Under the pieces are notes generated by a model, which ran no database searches, was not told the DNA's origin, and saw nothing but the letters and a program-made list of their open reading frames with translations. Shown here piece by piece: positions 1 through 6,934 of a stretch of DNA of 37,364 nt. The stretch is from contig CAYMUC010000018.1 in the NCBI GenBank assembly GCA_964393535.1, forward strand, positions 1-37,364. The letters run 5' to 3'. The stretch is from CAYMUC01 sp964393535. GTDB lineage: Bacteria; Actinomycetota; Acidimicrobiia; Acidimicrobiales; Ilumatobacteraceae. A program made the position numbers and the translations under genes. Every line of letters starts with the position of its first letter. The first letter of the stretch is position 1.

Positions 1-931
1 CACGACGGCTGCCCCGGGGACCACGGCGGCGGCCGGTGGCGCCACGACATCTGCACCGGCCACCACAGCCGCTCCCGACCCCAAGGCCGACTGGCCCGAC
101 AAACTGGTGTTGGGTGCGGTCCCCTCCGAGGAGTCGACCGCCCTGCAGCAGAGCTACGACCCGCTGATCAAGGTTCTCGAGCGTGACTTGGGTCTGAAGG
201 TCGAGTTCTTCCAGGCCACCGACTACGCCGGCATCATCGAGGCCCAGATCGCCGGCAAGGTCGACCTCGCCCAGTACGGCCCGTTCGCCTACGTGATCGC
301 CGGGTTCAACGGCGCCAAGATCGAACCGGTGGGTGCTCTGGTGGACGCTCCCGACGCCACCCCCGGCTATCAGTCCTACGGCGTCGCACTGAGCTCCAAC
401 ACCGAGATCAACAGCCTGGCCGACTTCGCCGGCAAGAAAGTGTGCTTCGTCGACCCGGCCTCGACATCGGGTTACCTGTACCCGTCAGCGGGTCTGATCG
501 CCGAGGGTATCGACCCCGAGTCGGGCGTGACGCCGGTGTTCGCCGGTGGCCACGACGCCTCGGTGCTGTCGATCAAGAACGGCGACTGCGATGCCGGTTT
601 CGCCTTCGACGCCATGGTGGACAGCGTGCTGATCGAGGCCGGCGACATCGCCGAGGGCGAGATCAAGACCGTCTGGAAGTCCGAGATCATCGCCGGCTCC
701 CCGATCGCCGTGCGCACCGAGTTGCCTCCGACGCTGCTGGCCGAGATCAAGCGGATCGTGCTCGAGGAGGCGAACTCCCCGGCGCTCGTGGCATCGGGCA
801 TCTGCCAGTCGGTGGAGACCTGCGGACTCACCGACGAGAACGCCTGGGGCTGGCTCGAAGTGGCTGATGACTTCTACGACGGCGTGCGTTTCGTGTGCGA
901 GCAGACCAAGTCGGCTCGCTGTCAGGGCTGA
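1..931 (+). CDS. phnD: Phosphonate/phosphite ABC transporter substrate-binding lipoprotein (5' end outside window)
   Basis: This is the C-terminal part of a periplasmic-binding-type protein that captures phosphonate, phosphite or phosphate for the importer encoded downstream. The frame is open from base 2, so the true start and signal peptide lie upstream of the window. The first 25 or so visible residues are a low-complexity Thr/Ala/Pro/Gly linker, typical of the stretch after a lipoprotein cysteine in actinobacteria. The folded domain then begins at LVLGAVPSEE, followed by the PhnD-like segments DLAQYGPFAYVIA, ADFAGKKVCFVDPAST and GDCDAGFAFDAM. It ends in a Cys-containing tail (CEQTKSARCQG). 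An internal GTG at 107 is in frame but lies inside the mature domain, so I do not treat it as the start. It is followed by phnC and phnE in the same direction. The family assignment is good; the exact ligand is unknown. Confidence 0.88.
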   Translation, partial: TTAAPGTTAAAGGATTSAPATTAAPDPKADWPDKLVLGAVPSEESTALQQSYDPLIKVLERDLGLKVEFFQATDYAGIIEAQIAGKVDLAQYGPFAYVIAGFNGAKIEPVGALVDAPDATPGYQSYGVALSSNTEINSLADFAGKKVCFVDPASTSGYLYPSAGLIAEGIDPESGVTPVFAGGHDASVLSIKNGDCDAGFAFDAMVDSVLIEAGDIAEGEIKTVWKSEIIAGSPIAVRTELPPTLLAEIKRIVLEEANSPALVASGICQSVETCGLTDENAWGWLEVADDFYDGVRFVCEQTKSARCQG

Positions 932-966
932 TCCCGACGGGTCGCCGATCACAGAACCCATGACGT

Positions 967-997
967 GAGGGGCTGGTGGCTGGTCTGCCAGCCCCTC
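967..997 (+). terminator. Perfect 10-bp hairpin between phnD and phnC (attenuator or partial terminator)
   Basis: GAGGGGCTGG at 967-976 is exactly complementary to CCAGCCCCTC at 988-997, with an 11-base loop. A weak T-containing tail (CGTTTC) follows, with no real U-run. It lies 35 bases after the phnD stop and 32 bases before the phnC start. The likely roles are partial termination or 3'-end protection of phnD mRNA, giving more binding protein than ATPase and permease. The structure is seen directly; the function is inferred. Confidence 0.65.
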
Positions 998-1029
998 TCG
1001 TTTCCCACCAGAACTTCGAGGAGCAACCC

Positions 1030-1851
1030 ATGATCGACCTGAACCGTGACCCCGTTGTGCGAGTGCGCGAGGTGTCGAAGCAATTCCCCAGCGGGCCGTT
1101 GGCCCTCGACCGGGTCAGTCTGGAGGTGCCCAAGGGGCAACTCCTGTCGCTGATCGGACTGTCGGGCAGCGGCAAGAGCACCCTGTTGCGGCATCTCAAC
1201 GGCTTGCATCAGCCCACGGGTGGTGACGTCGAGGTGTTCGGCACCGACGTGGTGCGCGCCCGAAGGGGTGAGTTGCGAGAGTTGCGGCGCAACGTCGGTT
1301 TCGTGTTCCAGTCCTTCGGATTGGTCGGTCGTCTCACCTGTCTGGAGAACGTTCTTTCCGGGGCACTGGGGCGCTTGCGTGGACCACGTTTCGGGGTGCT
1401 GTCGTATTCGAAGTCGTTACGGCGCGAGGCCTTGGAGCACCTCGACCGCGTGGGGTTGGCCGACCGGGCTTTCCAGCGTTCCGACACCCTGTCGGGCGGA
1501 CAGCAGCAGCGTGTGGCCATCGCCCGGACGCTCATGCAGCGGCCCAGCCTGATGCTCGCCGACGAACCCGTCGCCTCGCTCGACCCCGAGTCGTCGGCGC
1601 AGGTCATGGACGTGCTGTTCCGCATCGTGGTCGAAGACCGCATGACGGTGATCTGCACGCTGCACCAGGTGGAACTGGCCCTGGGGTGGGCGCAGCGCAT
1701 CGTCGGCCTTCGAGATGGCCGGGTGGTCCTCGACCAAGAGGTCGACGCATTGGATCAGCAGGCGGTGATGGACGTGTACCAACGTGTCACTCCTGACGGC
1801 CAACCGGAGCCATCGGTCGAGGCACGCTCGATCGCCAAGTCTCGGTCATGA
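1030..1851 (+). CDS. phnC: Phosphonate ABC transporter ATP-binding protein
   Basis: This is the cytoplasmic ATPase (273 residues) that powers the phosphonate-type importer. Visible motifs are Walker A GLSGSGKST (residues 43-51), the Q-loop Gln in FVFQSFGL (about 94), signature LSGGQQQR (154-161), Walker B LMLADEP (174-180), the D-loop SLDP, and the switch His in TLHQ (212). Its size and the LNGLHQPTGGDVEVFG segment match PhnC. I chose ATG 1030 because GAGGAG at 1018-1023 sits at Shine-Dalgarno distance and the alignment to the family begins here. A GTG at 976 in the same frame lies inside the intergenic hairpin. The stop overlaps the phnE start by 4 bases (ATGA), implying translational coupling. 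Confidence 0.93.
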   Translation: MIDLNRDPVVRVREVSKQFPSGPLALDRVSLEVPKGQLLSLIGLSGSGKSTLLRHLNGLHQPTGGDVEVFGTDVVRARRGELRELRRNVGFVFQSFGLVGRLTCLENVLSGALGRLRGPRFGVLSYSKSLRREALEHLDRVGLADRAFQRSDTLSGGQQQRVAIARTLMQRPSLMLADEPVASLDPESSAQVMDVLFRIVVEDRMTVICTLHQVELALGWAQRIVGLRDGRVVLDQEVDALDQQAVMDVYQRVTPDGQPEPSVEARSIAKSRS

Positions 1852-3572
1852 CAGCACATCTCGACGTACGGCCCACGCGGCCACCTTCGGGTGCGCCACC
1901 CGAGATGCCCAAGAGGCCACTCACCACCAACAAGGTGGTGCTCCGCCTCGTGCTGGCAGGGTTCGCCGTGGCGTTCGTGTGGGCCTGGCGACACACCGGC
2001 ATGTCCTTCAGTGGCCTGGTGGCCGGCTTCGGTGACGTCCAGAGCCTGCTGGGCCGCATGTTGCCACCGAAGTTCAGCGAGTTCGAAGCCGCCGTACGTC
2101 TCACGTTCGAGACCTTGTGGATGGCGGTCATCGGTACGTTCATCGCCGTCGTGCTCTCCATTCCGGTGGCGTTCGGCGCCGCTCGGAACACCACACCGCA
2201 TCCCGCCGTCATGGCGGTCTGTCGCGGCATCATCGTGCTCAGTCGAGCGGTACCCGATCTGATCTTCGCGGCGATCTTCGTCCGCGCCCTGGGTATCGGT
2301 GTGTTGCCGGGGGTCCTCGCCCTCGGCCTTCACTCGATCGGCATGGTCGGCAAACTGCTGGCCGACGCCATCGAGCAGACCGATCGTGTGCCCCGCGAGG
2401 CGGTCACGTCGGTGGGTGCGTCCAAATGGCAAGGCATCATCACGTCGGTGGTGCCCCAGGTGACGCCGTCGTTCATCGCCATCACCCTGTACCGCCTCGA
2501 TATCAACCTTCGGTCCTCCAGCGTGCTGGGTCTGGTAGGCGCTGGCGGTGTGGGGTTCCTTCTGCAGAAGACACTGCGCACCCTGCAGTACGACGAGGCA
2601 CTGGGTGTGGTGATCGTGGTGTTCGTCTTCATCACCGTCATGGAGGCATTGTCCGCCGCAGTCCGATCGACGTTGTTGGGCGGCGATCGCACCTTGGTCG
2701 GTCGAACCACACCTCGAGGCAGTCTGGGTGCCCGCCTGGTACGCCGTTGGACGCCGACCTCGAGCACAGGCGTGCGCCCCTTCGACCATCAGACAGTCCG
2801 TCCACCATGGACCGGGGAGCGAATCATGAAGGCGGCCTATGGTGCCCTGTTCGCCTTTCTCGTCGTGTTCGCCTTCTGGTCCACATCACTGCAACCCGGC
2901 GAGCTGGTCGGCTCGGTGGACGAGATGTGGCGCGTCACTCAAAGGCTGTTCCCGCCCGACTTCACCACGGCGCGCGATGGCATCGTCGAGGGCATGATCG
3001 AATCGATCGCCGTGGCCCTGGTGTCAACGGTGCTCGGCGCCATCTTGTCGCTGCCGCTCGGGCTTCTGGCGGCACGCAATGTGGCGGCCAACAAGGTGGT
3101 GTACGGCGTCGCACGACTGTTCCTGGTGTTCGTCAGGGGTCTCCCAGAGTTGATCCTCGCCGTGCTGTTCATCGCCGCCATCGGCCTCGGGCCCGTGCCC
3201 GGCATCTTGGCGCTCTCCATCGGTACCTCTGGTTTCTTCGCCAAGCTCATCGCTGATGCTGTGGAGGAGGTCGACCCCGTTCCCCGAGAGGCCGTGTTCG
3301 CCACGGGCGCCACCCGCTTCCAGGAGTCGGCCACCTCGGTCATTCCACAGGCATTCCCGTCGATCATCGGCAACCTGCTCTACGTGCTCGACATCAACCT
3401 GCGGACGTCGACGATCCTCGGCATCGTCGGCGGTGGCGGTATCGGGTTCCTGCTGTTCAATTCGCTGCGCGTGCTCCAGTTGCAGACCACGGGGGCGATC
3501 GTGCTGACCATTTTCGTGGTCGTGTACGCGATCGAGTTGTTGGCCAGTTGGGTCCGCAAACAACTCTTGTGA
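1848..3572 (+). CDS. phnE: Phosphonate ABC transporter permease, two PhnE units fused in one chain
   Basis: This 574-residue inner-membrane permease is about twice the usual PhnE length. It contains two homologous halves, roughly residues 30-275 and 327-574. Each half has its own EAA-type ATPase-coupling loop (VPREAVTSVGASKWQ near 181-195; VPREAVFATGATRFQ near 478-492). Each loop is followed by the same closing pattern (LDINLRSSSVLGLVGAGGVG; LDINLRTSTILGIVGGGGIG). A hydrophilic linker rich in Arg, Thr and Pro (about 280-326) joins them. The in-frame ATG at 2826, starting the second half, has GGGGAGCG just upstream, so internal initiation of a separate second permease is possible. Many genomes have separate phnE1 and phnE2 genes at this place, so this looks like their fusion. 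Confidence 0.9.
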   Translation: MTAHLDVRPTRPPSGAPPEMPKRPLTTNKVVLRLVLAGFAVAFVWAWRHTGMSFSGLVAGFGDVQSLLGRMLPPKFSEFEAAVRLTFETLWMAVIGTFIAVVLSIPVAFGAARNTTPHPAVMAVCRGIIVLSRAVPDLIFAAIFVRALGIGVLPGVLALGLHSIGMVGKLLADAIEQTDRVPREAVTSVGASKWQGIITSVVPQVTPSFIAITLYRLDINLRSSSVLGLVGAGGVGFLLQKTLRTLQYDEALGVVIVVFVFITVMEALSAAVRSTLLGGDRTLVGRTTPRGSLGARLVRRWTPTSSTGVRPFDHQTVRPPWTGERIMKAAYGALFAFLVVFAFWSTSLQPGELVGSVDEMWRVTQRLFPPDFTTARDGIVEGMIESIAVALVSTVLGAILSLPLGLLAARNVAANKVVYGVARLFLVFVRGLPELILAVLFIAAIGLGPVPGILALSIGTSGFFAKLIADAVEEVDPVPREAVFATGATRFQESATSVIPQAFPSIIGNLLYVLDINLRTSTILGIVGGGGIGFLLFNSLRVLQLQTTGAIVLTIFVVVYAIELLASWVRKQLL

Positions 3573-3595
3573 CGATGACATCGCACCCGGCGTCG

Positions 3596-3601
3596 TAGGC
3601 T
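3596..3601 (+). promoter_or_regulatory. -10 element TAGGCT of a probable leaderless promoter for the RidA gene
   Basis: TAGGCT ends 7 bases before ATG 3609 and no Shine-Dalgarno sequence intervenes. Transcription would therefore start at or next to the start codon. The same arrangement recurs at about a dozen genes in the window. I see no convincing -35. Confidence 0.5.
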
Positions 3602-3608
3602 CGCCGGC

Positions 3609-3959
3609 ATGTCGAAACCCCTCGGTCCCTACACCCCTGTCGTGCGCGCCGGAGACCTCGTGGTCGTCTCCGGTCAGGGCGGTGTGCGCGACGGCGTCCT
3701 CGTGGACGGCGTGGCGGCACAGGCCCGCCAGGCCGTTGCCAATGCCGAAGTGCTGCTGGCCGAGCACGGTGCACAGCTCACCGACGTGTTCAAGACCATG
3801 TGCTTTCTCCTCGACATGAGCACCTTCGCCGAGTTCAACGAGGGTTACCTCGCCGGTTTCGGTGACCATCGGCCTGCTCGCTCCACCGTGGGTGTGAACG
3901 AACTCCCAGGCGGATTCCGGGTCGAGATCGAGATGTGGGCGTACGCCCCGGCGAAGTAG
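3609..3959 (+). CDS. RidA/YjgF/Rid-family enamine/imine deaminase-like protein
   Basis: This 116-residue cytoplasmic protein has the length and pattern of the trimeric Rid family, which hydrolyses reactive enamine/imine intermediates released by PLP enzymes. Family hallmarks are GPYTPVVRAGDLVVVSGQGG at the N-terminus, the QARQAVANAEVLL helix, the arginine in PARSTVGV (the carboxylate-binding Arg position of RidA), and the C-terminal VEIEMWAYA. It could be canonical RidA or a Rid subgroup, which residues alone do not settle. Its position two genes before a PLP decarboxylase makes a role in detoxifying that enzyme's side products plausible. ATG 3609 is preceded by a -10-like hexamer instead of a ribosome binding site. 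Confidence 0.85.
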   Translation: MSKPLGPYTPVVRAGDLVVVSGQGGVRDGVLVDGVAAQARQAVANAEVLLAEHGAQLTDVFKTMCFLLDMSTFAEFNEGYLAGFGDHRPARSTVGVNELPGGFRVEIEMWAYAPAK

Positions 3960-3968
3960 GGTGCCCTC

Positions 3969-4124
3969 ATGGCCGGAGCCATCGTCCTCGTCGTCATCCT
4001 GGTGCTGTTCCCCGTCATCGTGGGGTTGGGCTCCGCTCTGCTCGCCGCGGTGCTGGGTCACACGCTTTGGAAGGACGGCGAAGCACGTCACGAGGGCAGC
4101 GAACTCGTCGACCTGAACACCTGA
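3969..4124 (+). CDS. 51-residue single-span membrane peptide
   Basis: This short reading frame starts 9 bases after the RidA stop and ends 13 bases before the decarboxylase start. The peptide begins MAGAIVLVVILVLFPVIVGL, continues as a hydrophobic segment to about residue 31, and ends with a charged tail (WKDGEARHEGSELVDLNT). That predicts one membrane span with a short cytoplasmic or periplasmic tail. I recognise no family. Support for it being real is the tight fit between two real genes, the sensible topology and the high third-position GC. It may be a small partner of the neighbouring enzymes. Moderate confidence that it is expressed. Confidence 0.6.
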   Translation: MAGAIVLVVILVLFPVIVGLGSALLAAVLGHTLWKDGEARHEGSELVDLNT

Positions 4125-4137
4125 GCCGGGCTCCCCG

Positions 4138-5526
4138 GTGCACCGCCACGACGACGCCACCGAGGCGCTGGCGGTCGAGATCTTTGCGTACGCCCTCGAT
4201 CGACTGCGCCTCCAGCCACCACCTCTGGACCACCCACGGACACCGGCGGACCTGACCGCTGCGTTGGGTGATTCCATCACCGAAGAGGGTCTGGGAGGTC
4301 ACGAAGCGCTCAGGCGCTTCACCGAGGTGCTGGCCCCAGCCTGTATCTCCATCGATCATCCGATGTATCTGGCCTTTGTGCCCGGGGCGCCTACCGAAGC
4401 CTCCACGTTGTTCGATCTGGTCGTGTCGGCATCGAACATCTATGCCGGGTCGTGGCTCGAGGGCGCGGGTGCCGTACACGCCGAGAACGAGGCCGTCGCC
4501 TGGCTGGCTGGCGCCGCCGGATTCCCCGCCACGGCCGGCGGCACGTTCGTGAGTGGCGGCACTGCCGGCAACTTGTCGGCCCTGTTGGCGGCCCGTTGGC
4601 GGTGGCGACATCGTGCCGGTGGCAGCCACGATCGCACCCGTGGCCTCATCCTCACCTCTTCGGGTGCCCATTCGTCGGTGGCGCAGGCCGCCCAGGTCAT
4701 GGACGTCGATGTGGTGATGGCTCCCGCCGAATGGCCCGGCCGTCTCACCCGCTGGTCCCTCGACCAAGCCGTGGCCTCGCTGGACGCCACCGATCGCGAC
4801 CGAGTGTTTGCCGTCGTGGCCACCGGTGGTACCACCAATCTGGGCATCATCGACGACCTGTCGGCAGCTGTCGATGTAGCGAAGCAACTCGGGGCGTGGT
4901 GCCACGTCGACGGGGCCTATGGCGCTGCGGGCCTCGTGGCGCCAAGCGTGCGACCCCTCTTCAGCGGTATCGAACGGGCCGATTCGTTCATCGTCGATCC
5001 GCACAAGTGGCTGTTCGCCCCCTTCGACGCCTGTGCACTCGTGTATCGAGAACCCGATGTGGCCCGTGCTGCCCATACCCAGCGCGCCGAGTACCTCGAC
5101 GTGTTGCACACCGCAGACGTTGCAGAAGGCCGAAATCCATCGGACCTCGCTCATCATCTCACTCGCCGCGCCCGAGGTCTGCCGCTGTGGTTCAGCCTGG
5201 CCGTCCACGGCACACGCGCATACGCCCAGGCCGTGGAGACGACCCTCGGCGTCACCCGCGAGGCCGCCGCCGCCATCGAAGAATCCGAGCATCTCGAACT
5301 GCTGCTGGAACCCGAGTTGAGCGTGCTGACCTTTCGCCGTCGTGGGTGGACGGCCTCGCAGTATCAGGCGTGGTGTGACGCTGAACTGGCGGCGGGAACC
5401 TCGTTCGTGATGCCCACCACCTTCCATGGTGAGACCGTGTTGCGGGTCTGCATCGTGAACCCGCTCACCACTCTCGACGACCTCACCTCCATGTTCGCCC
5501 GACTCGCCGAGGAGCCTCTGGCATGA
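4138..5526 (+). CDS. Group II PLP-dependent amino-acid decarboxylase
   Basis: This 462-residue fold-type I PLP enzyme belongs to the aromatic-L-amino-acid/glutamate/diaminobutyrate decarboxylase group. Visible active-site elements are the phosphate-binding FVSGGTAGN (137-145), the cofactor-stacking His in SSGAHSS (178), ATGGTTNLG (228-236), the Asp pairing with the pyridine N in HVDGAYG (D258), and the Schiff-base lysine in DPHKWLFAPF (K290). The N-terminal MYLAFVPGAPT motif is also typical. The substrate cannot be read from sequence. The start is taken at GTG 4138, 13 bases after the small membrane gene; no strong ribosome binding site is visible. It overlaps the amidohydrolase gene by 4 bases, so the two are probably co-translated. 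Confidence 0.87.
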   Translation: MHRHDDATEALAVEIFAYALDRLRLQPPPLDHPRTPADLTAALGDSITEEGLGGHEALRRFTEVLAPACISIDHPMYLAFVPGAPTEASTLFDLVVSASNIYAGSWLEGAGAVHAENEAVAWLAGAAGFPATAGGTFVSGGTAGNLSALLAARWRWRHRAGGSHDRTRGLILTSSGAHSSVAQAAQVMDVDVVMAPAEWPGRLTRWSLDQAVASLDATDRDRVFAVVATGGTTNLGIIDDLSAAVDVAKQLGAWCHVDGAYGAAGLVAPSVRPLFSGIERADSFIVDPHKWLFAPFDACALVYREPDVARAAHTQRAEYLDVLHTADVAEGRNPSDLAHHLTRRARGLPLWFSLAVHGTRAYAQAVETTLGVTREAAAAIEESEHLELLLEPELSVLTFRRRGWTASQYQAWCDAELAAGTSFVMPTTFHGETVLRVCIVNPLTTLDDLTSMFARLAEEPLA

Positions 5527-6896
5527 CACAGCGCTGCGACCTGTTGATCCACGATGCCCTCTTGGTGGCCACCGTCGACTCCGAACGCCGAGAGCTCGCC
5601 GGCGGCTGGGTGGCGATCACCGGCGGGTTCATCAGCGCAGTCGGCGATGCGCTCACCCCGCCGCCCGAAGCGGTGGAACGCATCGATGCCCGGGGTTGTC
5701 TGGTGACACCCGGCCTCATCAACACCCACCATCACCTCTACCAGAACCTCACCCGGGCGTATCCGCCCATGACCGACAAACCCCTGTTCGGTTGGCTGCA
5801 GTCGCTGTATCCACTGTGGCGTGCCATCGACACACAAGCCGTGCACGTGTCGGCGTGGATCGGTCTGGCCGAGTTGGCGTTGTCGGGGTGCACCACCTCC
5901 ACCGATCACCTCTACCTGCACCCTCGGGGGGCGGGTGACTTGTTGACCGCCGAGATCGAGGCGGCTCGCGATCTCGGGGTCCGGTTCCATCCCACTCGGG
6001 GGTCGATGTCCCTGTCGCACAAGGACGGTGGCCTCCCACCCGATGACGTGGTGGCCGACGACGACGAGATCCTCGCAGCGTCCGAGGAAGCGGTCCATCG
6101 CCACCATGACCGGTCGCACGGCGCCATGGTGCGCGTCGCTCTGGCACCGTGTTCCCCCTTCAGTGTCACCGAGGACCTCATGGTGCGTTCGGCCGAGTTG
6201 GCCGAACGACTCGACGTACGTCTCCATACGCATTTCGCCGAAAATGCCGAGGACGACGAGTTCTCACTGGCGACGTTCGGATGTCGACCCATGGAGTACC
6301 TCGAACGCACCGGTTGGTGTAGCGATCGCACATGGGTGGCGCACTGCGTCATGCCGCATGCCGACGAGATCCGTCGGTTGGGGGCCGCTGGCATCGGGGT
6401 GGCTCACTGTCCGTCGTCGAACCTCATCCTGGCGTCGGGCATCGCTCCGGCGGTCGATCTGCGGGCGGCGGGCGTGAAGGTGGGTCTCGGAGTCGACGGT
6501 TCGTCGTCGGCCGATGCCGGATCGTTGTGGATGGAGGCTCGCCAGGCGCTCCTGGTGGGCAAACTGCGCAGTGGGGCAGGGGCCATCACCGCGCGGGCGG
6601 TGTTGGAGATGGCCACCCTGGGCGGTGCCGGTTGCCTGGGGCGTGAGGGTGAACTCGGTGTCCTGGCCCCGGGTGCGGTGGGCGACGTGGCGGTGTGGTC
6701 GCTCGAGGGACCCGCCTTCAGTGGGGCCGTGGCCGATCCGGTGGAGGCCTGGCTGCGCTGCGGTCCGACATCGGCTCGCCACACGGTGGTGCACGGTCGC
6801 TTCGTGGTTCGTGACGGGCGTCTGGTGCATCCCGGGGTGCAGACCATGCTGAACGAGCATGACAAGGTGGCTCGACGCCTTCAGCAAGTGTTGTGA
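5523..6896 (+). CDS. Amidohydrolase, 8-oxoguanine deaminase-like
   Basis: This 457-residue TIM-barrel metallo-hydrolase is of the AtzB/TrzN/8-oxoguanine deaminase type. Metal and active-site residues are visible: the HxH in INTHHHLYQNL (H69, H71), His in LHTHFAEN (H237), His in WVAHCVMP (H274) and Asp in LGVDGSSSADA (D325). The segment LFGWLQSLYPLWR after the HxH is characteristic of the 8-oxoguanine deaminase group. The reaction would be hydrolytic deamination of an oxidised or substituted purine or triazine-like ring, in the cytoplasm. The ATGA overlap with the decarboxylase suggests one transcription unit. A close alternative is another cytosine/guanine deaminase-like member. Confidence 0.78.
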   Translation: MTQRCDLLIHDALLVATVDSERRELAGGWVAITGGFISAVGDALTPPPEAVERIDARGCLVTPGLINTHHHLYQNLTRAYPPMTDKPLFGWLQSLYPLWRAIDTQAVHVSAWIGLAELALSGCTTSTDHLYLHPRGAGDLLTAEIEAARDLGVRFHPTRGSMSLSHKDGGLPPDDVVADDDEILAASEEAVHRHHDRSHGAMVRVALAPCSPFSVTEDLMVRSAELAERLDVRLHTHFAENAEDDEFSLATFGCRPMEYLERTGWCSDRTWVAHCVMPHADEIRRLGAAGIGVAHCPSSNLILASGIAPAVDLRAAGVKVGLGVDGSSSADAGSLWMEARQALLVGKLRSGAGAITARAVLEMATLGGAGCLGREGELGVLAPGAVGDVAVWSLEGPAFSGAVADPVEAWLRCGPTSARHTVVHGRFVVRDGRLVHPGVQTMLNEHDKVARRLQQVL

Positions 6897-6901
6897 TCGG
6901 C

Positions 6902-6916
6902 CTGCTGCAACAGCAG
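6902..6916. repeat. Inverted repeat CTGCTG-CAA-CAGCAG just before the regulator promoter
   Basis: A perfect 6-bp inverted repeat with a 3-base centre lies between the amidohydrolase stop (6896) and the TAACGT hexamer at 6920. It could be an operator, for example for autoregulation by the XRE protein encoded next, or a short hairpin ending the upstream transcript. Confidence 0.4.
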
Positions 6917-6919
6917 CGC

Positions 6920-6925
6920 TAACGT
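6920..6925 (+). promoter_or_regulatory. -10-like TAACGT before the RecA-like/XRE/cupin gene
   Basis: TAACGT ends 9 bases before ATG 6935. The only purine-rich stretch between them is GGCGGG, too close to the start to be a good ribosome binding site. It fits the window-wide leaderless pattern at its long end. Confidence 0.4.
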
Positions 6926-6934
6926 TGGCGGGCA

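Noticed and set aside
976..1029. Upstream GTG start for phnC at 976
   Set aside because: It lies inside the phnD-phnC hairpin and adds 18 residues with no family similarity; ATG 1030 has a proper ribosome binding site.
1755..2789. 344-codon minus-strand frame opposite phnE
   Set aside because: A shadow of the permease gene with His/Gln/Asp-rich, domain-free translation.
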